Of a stretch of DNA of 64,000 nt, positions 51,272-63,900 are shown piece after piece. The position numbers were made by a program, and so were the translations under genes. Source of the DNA: DASRAA01 sp963814165 (lineage in GTDB: Bacteria > Acidobacteriota > Terriglobia > Terriglobales > Acidobacteriaceae); assembly GCA_963814165.1 (NCBI GenBank), contig CAWFBW010000021.1:1-64000 (forward strand), given 5' to 3'. Positions within the stretch are counted from its first letter, which is position 1; every line of letters begins with the position of its first letter. Below the pieces are notes generated by a model. That model ran no database searches. It had not been told where the DNA came from and worked only from the letters and a program-made list of their open reading frames with translations.

Positions 51272-51673
51272 TTACAGGGTTTCCTTTTTGTGGCAGTCGG
51301 CGCATTTCACCGGCGCGGCTTTTCCGCGAGCGTTTTCCGTTTTGTGGCAGGTGATGCAGAGCCCTGCGGTCGCGCCGGAGTTATGGAAAGCGGCCGGAAG
51401 TCCAACCTTCACGGGCGGTGTGGGAGGCTTGGTGTGGCAGTCGGTACAGGCTTCCTGCGGAGACTTGGGCGGCTTGTCAGGCTTTGCTGCGTGGTGGCAA
51501 ACCTCGCACTTGCCGGCGACCCTCGTATGGGCCGAATGGGGAAAGCTAACCGCGCCCATCGTTGGCCCCTTGAGCGTCACGGGGGCAGACGGCGCCTGCT
51601 GAGCCATCGCAGTAAAGGCGATCAGCGTGAGACATGCAAGTAGCAAAAGCCGAGCCCTGAGGTTGAAGCGCAT
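51272..51673 (-). CDS. Exported tetraheme c-type cytochrome (class III/c7-like)
   Basis: A 133-residue protein with signal peptide (LLLLACLTLIAFTAMAQ). Four CxxCH motifs are present: CEVCH, CTDCH, CITCH and CADCH. Extra His residues (FPHSAHTR, AAFHNSG) can serve as distal ligands. Low-potential multiheme proteins of this kind shuttle electrons in the periplasm; three-haem versions are called c7. It needs a c-type maturation system, not in this window. It may be related to the anaerobic pyruvate:ferredoxin oxidoreductase nearby (inference). Confidence 0.88.
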   Translation of the reverse strand: MRFNLRARLLLLACLTLIAFTAMAQQAPSAPVTLKGPTMGAVSFPHSAHTRVAGKCEVCHHAAKPDKPPKSPQEACTDCHTKPPTPPVKVGLPAAFHNSGATAGLCITCHKTENARGKAAPVKCADCHKKETL

Positions 51674-51945
51674 CGCCGTGCCTCCTGGTAAGCGAAGATC
51701 AGACCGTGAATTCTCGTTCGGCGAGGATTCTAGTCCGCCGGCCGCGGCGATTCTGTGACGCAGCATGCACCTTGCTGTGACCCAACTACGCCATGGGCTT
51801 TGCACAAGGGGAACGTAGGCGACGGCAATTTGAGCGAAAGGAACATTCTCAATTTCCCGGACGCCGCCTGGATCTCGCAAGAATCGTCGAGCCGAGTGTG
51901 GCATCCAATTAACTTCGCCCATCAGCACTGAATGGAGCACTCACT

Positions 51946-52488
51946 GTGAAACCCAGATACTACATCGCCTCGCTCGCGATCGTCGTCCTAGCCCTTGTTC
52001 TCGCCATATCCGTGACGGCCGTAACCGTTCCTGCGGTGGGGACGACGGCACCCGACTTCACCCTCAAGTCGCAGGATGGCAACCCTATCACGCTGTCGCA
52101 GTTCCGCGGCAAGTGGGTGGTGCTGTACTTCTACCCTCGTGACATGACCAGCGGATGCACCCTGGAGGCACACAACTTTCAGCGCGATCAGGACAAGTTC
52201 ACGGCGGCCAACGCGGTGGTGCTGGGTGTGAGCGTGGACGATACCGACTCGCACCAGAAGTTCTGCACCAAGGAAGGACTGACCTTCAAGCTGCTGTCGG
52301 ACACCGACCACAATGTGTCTGAGGAATACGGCTCGTTGACCAACCTCGGGCTGGTGAAGTTTGCCAAGCGGCACACGTTCATCATCAACCCCCAGGGGAA
52401 GATCGTGAAGGAATACACTGACGTGGATTCCGACATCAACCAGCACAGCACGCAGGTGTTGGCCGCCCTTGCGCAATTGCAGAAGTAA
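51946..52488 (+). CDS. Exported peroxiredoxin (Bcp/PrxQ-like)
   Basis: A 180-residue thioredoxin-fold peroxidase with an N-terminal membrane/export segment (ASLAIVVLALVLAISVTAV). FRGKWVVLYFYPRDMTSGCT is the PrxQ active-site region, where the Cys in GCTLEAH is the peroxidatic residue. The usual resolving Cys five residues later is replaced (TLEAHNF), so if a resolving Cys is used it is probably the one in HQKFCTKEG. It precedes the ferrochelatase gene by 15 bases; the pair may limit peroxide damage near haem. Confidence 0.88.
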   Translation: MKPRYYIASLAIVVLALVLAISVTAVTVPAVGTTAPDFTLKSQDGNPITLSQFRGKWVVLYFYPRDMTSGCTLEAHNFQRDQDKFTAANAVVLGVSVDDTDSHQKFCTKEGLTFKLLSDTDHNVSEEYGSLTNLGLVKFAKRHTFIINPQGKIVKEYTDVDSDINQHSTQVLAALAQLQK

Positions 52489-52503
52489 ATTCGACAGGTG
52501 GCG

Positions 52504-53553
52504 ATGAACTACGACGCATTCCTGCTGGTGTCGTTTGGCGGTCCCGAGCGGATGGAGGATGTACTTCCGTTCCTCGAGAACGTTCTGCGCGGACGCAATG
52601 TGCCGCGCGAGCGAATGCTGGCGGTGGCCGAGCACTATTACCACTTCGGCGGCAAGAGCCCCATCAATGACCACAACCGCGCGCTGATTGCGGCCTTGGA
52701 AGCGGAGTTCTCGTCACAGCATATTGGTCTGCCGATCTATTGGGGCAATCGCAACTGGCATCCCATGCTCGCTGACACTTTGCGCCAGATGAAAGCGGAC
52801 GGCGTGAAACGAGCGCTGGCCTTCGCGACATCGGCTTACAGTTCGTATTCCAGTTGCCGGCAGTACAGGGAGAACATTGCGGCGGCACAAGCGGCTGCGG
52901 GCGAAGGCGCTCCGGTCGTGGACAAGCTGCGCGTGTTCCACAATCATCCGCTGTTTGTGGAAGCCAACATTGAGCATGTACGCGAGGCGCTCGAAAGGAT
53001 TCCGACGGAGCGCCGAGCCAAGGCAAAGATCGCGTACACGGCGCACAGCATTCCGTCGAGCATGTCGGAGACCTGCAATTACAAGCGACAACTAACTGAG
53101 GTAGCGCGACTGGTGTCCAGCGCGCTCGGAAGACCGGCTGACCCGCTGGTGTTCCAGAGCCGCAGCGGGCCGGCCTCGCAGCCGTGGCTGGAGCCCGACA
53201 TCCTCGACCACCTGCGAACCATTCACGCGAATGGCGCCACCGACGTCGTAATCGCTCCCATCGGCTTTGTCTCTGACCACATGGAAGTTCTGTACGACCT
53301 GGACACGGAAGCTGCCCAGCTTTGCCGGGAACTGGGCTTGACCATGCAGCGGGCAGCAACTGCGGGCACACATCCGAAATTCGTGCGGATGGTCCGCGAG
53401 ATGGTGGCGGAGCGAATGACCGAGTCACCCGAACGTGTGGCGATTGGCAGCTACCCGGCCAATCCCGACGTGTGCCTCGAAAACTGCTGTCCGGCACCGG
53501 TGAGACCTCCATCCGCCGTCGCCCAGCCGACAGCGGCCGCGAGCTTCCGTTAG
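52504..53553 (+). CDS. hemH: Ferrochelatase (HemH/CpfC-type)
   Basis: A 349-residue ferrochelatase inserting ferrous iron into a porphyrin. The opening LLVSFGGPERMEDVLPFLEN and the active-site region FATSAYSSYSSCRQY are of family type; the catalytic-type His is in TAHSIPSSM, and FQSRSGPASQPWLEPDI and APIGFVSDHMEVLYDLDTEA follow. It could act on protoporphyrin or coproporphyrin. The tail has CLENCCPAP, a Cys cluster recalling the 2Fe-2S site of some bacterial ferrochelatases. ATG is used; a GTG two codons upstream is possible. Confidence 0.92.
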   Translation: MNYDAFLLVSFGGPERMEDVLPFLENVLRGRNVPRERMLAVAEHYYHFGGKSPINDHNRALIAALEAEFSSQHIGLPIYWGNRNWHPMLADTLRQMKADGVKRALAFATSAYSSYSSCRQYRENIAAAQAAAGEGAPVVDKLRVFHNHPLFVEANIEHVREALERIPTERRAKAKIAYTAHSIPSSMSETCNYKRQLTEVARLVSSALGRPADPLVFQSRSGPASQPWLEPDILDHLRTIHANGATDVVIAPIGFVSDHMEVLYDLDTEAAQLCRELGLTMQRAATAGTHPKFVRMVREMVAERMTESPERVAIGSYPANPDVCLENCCPAPVRPPSAVAQPTAAASFR

Positions 53554-53653
53554 CATCCTGGTCGGCCCTTTTGATTGTTTAAGTTAGTCCCCTTCACCCG
53601 TCGAACGTGCGGCCCGCTCTGGCGGCGGCTCCCACGCCCTTCAACCTTAAGTA

Positions 53654-53669
53654 TGTGACGCGGGTCACA
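53654..53669. promoter_or_regulatory. Perfect CRP/FNR-type palindrome upstream of nifJ
   Basis: TGTGA-CGCGGG-TCACA matches the CRP-superfamily consensus in all ten half-site positions. A further half site (GGGGTCACAG) lies 22 bases downstream. The box is ~230 bases upstream of the chosen nifJ start. Regulators of the CRP/FNR/HcpR type use such sites for energy or oxygen control, which would suit an oxygen-sensitive enzyme. Confidence 0.65.
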
Positions 53670-53902
53670 GACCTGTGCGGTCTGGGGTCACAGATACCCG
53701 TGCCGCAGAGGGCTATCTTGAAAATATCGATTTTCTAAGTACCTATCAGAGCGCATACAGAGCTCGATCCGGGGGAAAAACATTGAGCACGACCGAACTT
53801 TCGGAAGTCGCGTCCGCCGCAGTCCTGGACTCCACCCTAGCGGAGCGCACCCGCGATTTACCGCAAACCTCGTCGCAAGGCGAGAATCATGCTGGAGGCA
53901 AG

Positions 53903-57461
<3,559 letters not shown>

Positions 57462-57476
57462 CGAGGAGAGAAACCA

Positions 57477-58502
57477 ATGATTGACCTTACAACTAATTAC
57501 CTTGGGCTGAAACTGAAGAACCCCATTGTTGTCTCCGCCTCGCCACTGACCGAGAAGCTGGAGAACTTCGAGCGCCTGCGCGACGCCGGTGCATCGGCCA
57601 TCGTCATGTATTCGCTGTTCGAGGAGCAAATCGAAGCGGAGAGCGAAAACCTCGATCGGGCGATGGAATACGGCGTCAACAGCTACGCCGAGTCCACCTC
57701 GTACCTGCCCGACATGCCGAAGTACCAGATCGGGCCCGACCGCTACCTTGAGCTCCTGCACAAAGCGAAGAAGGCCGTCGATGTGCCCGTTATTGCCAGT
57801 TTGAACGGCAATTCACGCGGCGGCTGGACCCGCTACGCCGAGTACATGGAAGAGGCAGGCGCGGATGCTCTGGAGCTGAACATCTTCAACATCCCTACGG
57901 ATCCGTCAATTACATCGGAGCAGTTGGAGCACGGCTACTGCGAGTTGGTCCGCGCTGTTCGCAAGGCGGTGAAGATTCCGATCTCCGTGAAGCTCGGACC
58001 ATATTTCACCTCGCCGGCCAACTTCGTTAAGCAGTTATCGGTGGCTGGAGCGGATGGTGTCGTGATCTTCAACCGCTTTTACCAGCCCGACTTCGACCTC
58101 GAACAGTTGGAGGTGATCCCCAACCTGGTGTTAAGCAGCCCGCACGAATTGCGTTTGCGGCTGCATTGGGCTGCGATTCTGTATCACCAGGTTGAGACCT
58201 ACATCGCCATCACTGGCGGCGTACACGATGCCAGCGATGTGCTGAAGTCGATGATGGCGGGCGCGCATGCTGCCATGATCACCTCGGCGCTGCTGAAGTA
58301 TGGCATCGAGCACATCGGCGTGGTACTGGCCGGCATGGAGCGGTGGATGGAAGAGCACGAGTACCAGTCCATCAAACAGATGCGCGGCAGCATGAGCATG
58401 GTCAACATCGAGAATCCCACGGCCTTTATGCGTGGCAATTACCTCAAGATGCTGGGGTCGTACAAGTTTGGCGATACTGGATCGGCTTTGCCTACGTTCT
58501 AA
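57477..58502 (+). CDS. Dihydroorotate dehydrogenase-like flavoprotein
   Basis: A 341-residue TIM-barrel protein similar to class 1 dihydroorotate dehydrogenases but distinct from PyrD. Visible are LGLKLKNPIVVSASPLTEKL, a core of ALELNIFNIPTDPSI, IPISVKLGPYFTSPANFVKQ (FMN-site Lys) and ITGGVHDASDVLKSM. It is coupled to nifJ by a 15-base gap and its own GAGGAGAG ribosome-binding site. This pairing recurs in other bacteria (recollection), so it probably shares an electron-transfer role with PFOR instead of pyrimidine synthesis. Confidence 0.85.
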   Translation: MIDLTTNYLGLKLKNPIVVSASPLTEKLENFERLRDAGASAIVMYSLFEEQIEAESENLDRAMEYGVNSYAESTSYLPDMPKYQIGPDRYLELLHKAKKAVDVPVIASLNGNSRGGWTRYAEYMEEAGADALELNIFNIPTDPSITSEQLEHGYCELVRAVRKAVKIPISVKLGPYFTSPANFVKQLSVAGADGVVIFNRFYQPDFDLEQLEVIPNLVLSSPHELRLRLHWAAILYHQVETYIAITGGVHDASDVLKSMMAGAHAAMITSALLKYGIEHIGVVLAGMERWMEEHEYQSIKQMRGSMSMVNIENPTAFMRGNYLKMLGSYKFGDTGSALPTF

Positions 58503-58546
58503 GAGCAGTTGTCGGTAGCCAGTTGTCAGTTGCCAAAGAAGAACAG

Positions 58547-58583
58547 CGGCCGGACTCGTTGAGAGTTTGGCCGTTGCATTTTC
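58547..58583 (+). terminator. Hairpin after the nifJ operon
   Basis: CGGCCGGACTC-GTTGA-GAGTTTGGCCG forms an 11-bp stem including two G-U pairs, with a five-base loop and TTGCATTTT after it. It lies 44 bases past the DHODH-like stop, after a short GTTGTCAGTTGCC repeat. Confidence 0.6.
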
Positions 58584-58636
58584 GGAGCGAAGAAGAAGAG
58601 GTAAGACGCTTTCCGCTTTTCGCTTTTCGCTGGCTG

Positions 58637-59761
58637 CTAGTTGCTACTCCCTGACTTCAGCACAATCACCAGCGTGCGCCCGTCACTCTTGATCTCGCCT
58701 CCGGTGGCGGTCTTCGTCTCTTTCACTTGTTTGGGGCGATTAAGATACCCCGTGGCTTCGACCATTCCGGCCTGTTGCAGGGTCTGCATAATGAAGTCGC
58801 GCTCGCCGTCAACGTTCGAATCGATCTTGTGAGTGATGGCGTTTTCTTTGCGCTGGTCCTTCTCGATGCCGATGTCGTGGGTTCCGGCTCCCGCCCACAG
58901 GGTCTCACCGTTGGGGCCCTTGAAAGGAGTCTGCCAGATGCGGAAGTGGTCGCGCTCGCCAATAACTTTCACGGCTTCGGCGCGGGCGTAGCCGTAGTCC
59001 TGGCCGCGGCCAAAGAGATACAAGGTGCTCATGGGAACGGTAACGTAGGCCTCTTTGTTGAGCGTAGCTAAGATGGCGCTTACTACTGCCTGCTGATTGG
59101 TCTTGTCGGGAAGCACCCAGGCGGCTGCTTTGAAGGCTGCTGTCACCTGCTTTTCGCTTCCCACCAGCACGAAATTCACCAGGTCGCCTTTGTTGCCGCC
59201 GGGAGCGGCCTGATCGGTGACTCGGTACGGAAGCTTCGCGTCCAGTATTTTGTAGAGCGGCGCGAAGTTATAGTTGTTCGTGCTGGCCGCCACCTTGGGA
59301 GCCGCAGTGCGATCAATGTGCACGTCGTACTTGCCGGCCGCGCTGTAGAACGAGTCCTGGTTGACTCCAAGGTACAAGCGTCCGCTGACGACGATCGTTA
59401 CTGTGCCGTCGGCGCCGACGGCAAATGGCGTCGCCGCGCGGTCATTGCCAACCTGGCCAACCAATGCGCCACGTCCAGCGCTGGGAACAGTGAGGTCGCG
59501 CAGGGTGTCTTTCCATTCGCGCGGGGCGCCGGCTGGGGTTACGCCCTTCTTGTCACTGAAGTCCACGGTGCCGGTGGCAGTGATGTGGAGCTTGTCGCCC
59601 GCCGTCACGTCCATGCCGGAGTCGACCCAGCGCTTGCTGCCATCGACGGTGACGTTGGTGGCCGTAGCAGTTGCAGTGGGGGTCTCAGCGGCCAGCAACG
59701 AGGGCGCGAAGCACGCAAGCCAAAGCACACCGGCAATTGCGAACGAATTTGCAGCTTTCAT
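58637..59761 (-). CDS. Secreted protein with LecA-like and LssY-like domains
   Basis: A 374-residue exported protein (signal peptide GVLWLACFAPSLLAAE). Residues ~35-160 resemble the calcium-dependent galactose-binding lectin LecA: WVDSGMDVTAGDKLHITATG, PSAGRGALVGQVG and SGRLYLGVNQDSFYSAAGKY. The C-terminal half resembles the C-terminal domain of LssY-type proteins: DLVNFVLVGSEKQVTAAFKA and LYLFGRGQDYGYARA, then AGTHDIGIEKD. A possible role is carbohydrate attachment. It is downstream of a small membrane-anchored gene, 63 bases away. Confidence 0.72.
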   Translation of the reverse strand: MKAANSFAIAGVLWLACFAPSLLAAETPTATATATNVTVDGSKRWVDSGMDVTAGDKLHITATGTVDFSDKKGVTPAGAPREWKDTLRDLTVPSAGRGALVGQVGNDRAATPFAVGADGTVTIVVSGRLYLGVNQDSFYSAAGKYDVHIDRTAAPKVAASTNNYNFAPLYKILDAKLPYRVTDQAAPGGNKGDLVNFVLVGSEKQVTAAFKAAAWVLPDKTNQQAVVSAILATLNKEAYVTVPMSTLYLFGRGQDYGYARAEAVKVIGERDHFRIWQTPFKGPNGETLWAGAGTHDIGIEKDQRKENAITHKIDSNVDGERDFIMQTLQQAGMVEATGYLNRPKQVKETKTATGGEIKSDGRTLVIVLKSGSSN

Positions 59762-59824
59762 CCGGTTCCTCGAGTTCGCTGCCCGTTCGAACCCGGCAGC
59801 AACGAACAGGTTGCTCGTCGTCGC

Positions 59825-60163
59825 TTACTGCCGAACGGCTTCGTCGAAGGCCATCCTACCCAGATACATGGGATGCGAAACCTTGGCGGTGTCGCCCTGG
59901 CCGTAGACAGGATACGGCGTGTTTTGGGCCTTCATGGGGAATCCCCAGACGTCGCCGCTGCGCATGTCCACCACGACCTTGCCCCAGGTGACGTTGCCAT
60001 CCGACTTCTTCAGGGAGACGGTTCCCTGCTCGATGTAGAACGGGTAGGGGGACCCGCTTTGCGCCATGACAGATGGGGGTTGTGCTACCGGGCGAAAGAC
60101 CACAGCAGCTAGGAGCAGTGCGATAACGACCAACAGTGACTTCACGAACCAGTCCAGTTTCAT
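59825..60163 (-). CDS. Small membrane-anchored protein of unknown function
   Basis: A 112-residue protein with one N-terminal membrane helix (FVKSLLVVIALLLAAVVF). The outside part is short and beta-rich (YPFYIEQGTVSLKKSDGNVT, GKVVVDMRSGDVWGFPM). I chose the ATG right before the helix. It precedes the LecA/LssY-like gene and is likely in the same transcript. No family recognised. Confidence 0.7.
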   Translation of the reverse strand: MKLDWFVKSLLVVIALLLAAVVFRPVAQPPSVMAQSGSPYPFYIEQGTVSLKKSDGNVTWGKVVVDMRSGDVWGFPMKAQNTPYPVYGQGDTAKVSHPMYLGRMAFDEAVRQ

Positions 60164-60979
60164 GGGACCTCCCGAGCCAGCTTGAGCGCCCGGTTGCAGC
60201 AATGCGATCACGCGGGCGTTAGCTGGAAATCTAGTATGTTTTGGGCGAGAGGTAAACCCCGCCGCCCTGAGAGCTTAGCGGCTGGCTTCGGCAAGCACGA
60301 AGTTGCCGAAGTAATTTTGTTGTTATACACATCTATCACACCATGTCTCACATGTAATATTATTTATAATCAGCGACATATATAATTATAAAAAGTCCAT
60401 TAAGATATCATAGACTACTACGTTACTATGTAAGTATAACACTACGCAAGTAAACTGGTGGACGCCTGAAGGCGCCCTCTACCCCTGGATGGTGCGGTGC
60501 AATTCCGGTTTTCAACGAGCGTTTTTCGTCCGCAGCCTGGGCGCGGTGGAGGCAGGGACACGAGCCCTCCCTCTTCTCCACAAATAGCGCGGCGACCGAT
60601 GGGAGTGCCAGAGAAATCGGATCGGAGGGGAAACTAAAGTAACCACCTTTCAGTTGGTTCCATCGAGAGATTCAGGAAGCGAGCCTTGGTCAGCGAAGCA
60701 AAGCGGACCGATACCATGCAACGAGTATTCTCCGCTAGAGCGAAATGGCGCTCTCGGAAAAACCGCTCGGGTGGAGTGCGCTCAAAACGCTCTTGACACG
60801 AGGCAACGTTGCACAGATGGCGCACCCTCGTGAAGATTTTTTCCTCCGACGGAGCTTGTCTCGGCTATCCGCCAGTTATTTACGTGTCGGCACCAGGAGA
60901 TTTCTAGCATATTTTGGTTGTGTAAACCGCAAACAAAGTTACACTCTCGTTCATTACCGACGGAGCAAGGAGGTGCCAA
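60164..60979. other. 816-base gap with an AT-rich island
   Basis: I find no convincing gene here. Bases about 60310-60450 are unusually AT-rich for this genome and include TAATATTATTTATAATCAGC, ATATATAATTATA, and TTATACACA (60323-60331), which fits the DnaA-box consensus TTWTNCACA and also reads as a -10 (TATAAC) on the other strand. The rest is GC-rich and non-coding in all frames I examined. Two bidirectional promoters for the flanking divergent genes are the simplest explanation. Confidence 0.5.
60967..60974 (+). promoter_or_regulatory. Strong ribosome-binding site for the giant membrane-TPR gene
   Basis: AAGGAGGT, a full match to the Shine-Dalgarno consensus, lies five bases before the ATG and fixes that start. 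Confidence 0.8.
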
Positions 60980-63900
60980 ATGAACTGGGTACCCACGGCC
61001 CTGGTGCTGATGACAATTACGCTGCTGATCGTGCAGGGAATCGTGCTGCTGGCCCGGAGCAGACGTAGTGCCTCTCCTGAGGGTTCGCAACCGCCCCCGC
61101 CGCAAACGTTCCTGGTGGGCGTGGTTAACATGTTCCTTGCCGTGTTTGCGGTCATGGCGTTCTTCCTGTTCGCCAGCGGCGCCCTTCTGCTGAGTCCGGA
61201 GTACGGGGCGCTGTTCGCCCAAGGGAGACTGGCGTGGCTGTGGGCAATTGCGATCATCGCCGGAGTGACCGTGGGCCTGGCCTGGTTACTGCACGGGATC
61301 CGCGTGATGCTCCCGCTGCCAAGTTCGCCGGTGGCGCTAATTGGCGGAGGATGCGCGGTAACGCTGACCACGGTGTGGCGGGCGAAGGTCCTGAACTTGG
61401 AAGAACTGTCCGAATTCCGGATCCGGTGCGTGGACCTGTGGAGCTACTTCTTCCTGGCGTGGGTCGTGGCCCTGCTCACGCTATGGATCCTGATTGTGGT
61501 TTACAAGAACGCTATGCCGTGGCGGCGCAGGCTGCTGGGAGTGGTGTTCGCCTTGAGCCTATGCGGGCTGATGGCCACGCTCCACGCCAGCGTGGGCCTG
61601 ACCTTTGTCGACAGTAGCTGGACGTTGCGCCTCTGGCTGGCGACGACTTGGATTGGCGTGCCATTCGTAATGAGTGTGGTGACGTGGAGCTCGATCCGAA
61701 AACGGCGACCGAATTGGCCGAAGGCAGCGGTGCCTGTGCTGACAGCGGTGGTGCTGGTCGCAGGATTGTTCACCACGTTTGAGTGGACACAGTACGTGGA
61801 TGGCGGCCAGTCGTGGACGCAAATTAAAGAAGCGATGTGCCTCTGCATGGTGATCTGGGGCATTTGGACGATTCTGCTGAGTATCCTGCCGATCATCGAT
61901 TGGTTCCTGCGGGCGCGGCAGACTGCCATCGCCAAACGGGAGAAGACGGCGACGGCGGAGACGGACGGGGTGGTTGTTCCGCCGGCGTGGCCCGGGAAGC
62001 CGATGGTGGGGGAGACGCTCCGCCAGCTGCCGGAGGTGATCCAAGACGCGCTGCGGAAGGTCCCGGATATCGGCACGAAGGGAAAACGCGGTGACGATGC
62101 GGTGGCGCTGGTGTGTTTCGCCATTATCGCGGGGAGCATTGTGGACCTGTCGCATTCGGCGCGGCTTGACCCGATCTGGGACCTGGCAGCGCTGATCATG
62201 TCGTGGCTGGTGCTGTCTGAGATTCTGGCAGTCTACCCGCTTTGCAGGTTCATGAAAGACAAGCGGAAGGTGTTCCGGGAGGACGAGAACTACTTGCGGA
62301 GCGCTGCAAAGAAGCTGTGGGGCGTAATGGCGTGGCTGATGACCCCATTGCGCTGGTTTGTCCGGGCGGACCCGGCGGATGGGGCCGTGAAGGTGACACT
62401 TTTCGCGGCGGGAAAGCTGGCCCTTTTCATCGCGATCGTAATCGCCATCACGCAGTTGCCAAATGCCGGGAAGACGGTGGTGCTTCCCTTTACGAGCACG
62501 GACCTGGATGCCAAGGCACAGGACAAAGGCGACGGCCAGGAAGGGTCGAAAGAGCTGGGCCGACTGGTGTCCGACCGGGTCGTGAATACGATCGGGGTGG
62601 TGGGCCGAGATGTTGAGCCGTTGTTGCTAGTGACCAATCCCAAGGACCAGAAGGACGCCGTATGGATCCCTACCAGCAGCAACAGCAACACCGACGTGCA
62701 GGCAGCCTTTGCCAACTCGTCGATGGAGATTTCGGACACGAAGATTCCGCTCATCGGCGTGGTCACGTCAATCCAGGAGATGGCGCGGTGGGTGTTGCGC
62801 GTCCGGCAAATCAGCGGCAGCGTCCAGAGGCAGGGTGACAACTACGTATTGCTGGCGAGTTCGTCGGCGGGTGACACGTGGAGGGTAACACAGCCTGAAG
62901 CGGTCGAACAAGGCCGTCGATCCGCTGCGGTCGAGGAGGCGGCGGCAAAAAAGAAACCCGGAGCAAAGGGCGCGACGAGTGGCACAGCCGGCAAACGAAG
63001 CCAACCGGAACAGGGGAAGGCCGGAGCCAGGTCAAGTGCGGCACAGGGCACCGCGGAGGGACAAGCACCAGCTGACGTTGCAGTGAGCCTGTCAGACATT
63101 GAACAGCTTGCGGACAATCTGGCGCACAAGATCATCGCTTCGGATAAACGGTTGCAGGACCTGGGCATGACGTCCGTGCCGAAAGCAATGCCGGATTTCA
63201 GCGCGGGAGTGGAGGAATGGAGGAGGTTTGAAACGGGAGATGAGGACGCGCTGGCGGAGTCGATTACGCATCTCCATAATGCGGTGAGCACTGACCCGCA
63301 GTTCTCGGCGGCATACTACCGTCTCGGGCAGGCGTATCTTTCCGACGGGCAGCCCCGGGCCGCTGCGAATGCGTTCCGCGAGAGCGTCCGCACGAACCCC
63401 GGGTTCATTGCGGGACGCATCGCGCTGGCGGAAACGCTGTACTACCTCCCCAACTCCTACTATCCAAAACCGGCAGGGCTGAACCCGCAGAGCCGCGTGA
63501 CACCGTACTCGGAAGAGTCGCGAGAGAGCGACCAGGATGAAGCACACAAGGAACTGGAAATCGTGATTCGCGAGTTGCAGCCGAGCCTGACCGTGACGTG
63601 GCGCGCTGCGGCGTATACGGGACTCTGCCGGGTCGCCTTCGAACGCCACGAGCAGCGCAAGACCCAAATCTCGCGTTACACGGCTTTTTTCTATTGCCGG
63701 CGTGCGCAGTACCTGTACTCTCACCTTCCGGCGGCCATCGCATCGACCCCGCAAGTGAAGAACAACGAGGTTTTTGTTCTGGCCATTCTGGGGCAGTTAC
63801 TGAATCCTTATGACGAGATGGGAGTGGCAAACAACACTGCCTCGGAGCCGCCCAAGCCCGACGACGAACACTGGCCCTGCGATCCCGCCGCCGTGAATGA

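Noticed and set aside
60323..60331. A possible chromosomal or plasmid origin at the DnaA-box-like sequence.
   Set aside because: Only one box is seen, with no dnaA, dnaN, parA or rep gene in the window.
60634..60825. A small minus-strand reading frame in the AT-rich gap.
   Set aside because: No ribosome-binding site, family motif or coding-like composition; it is likely chance.
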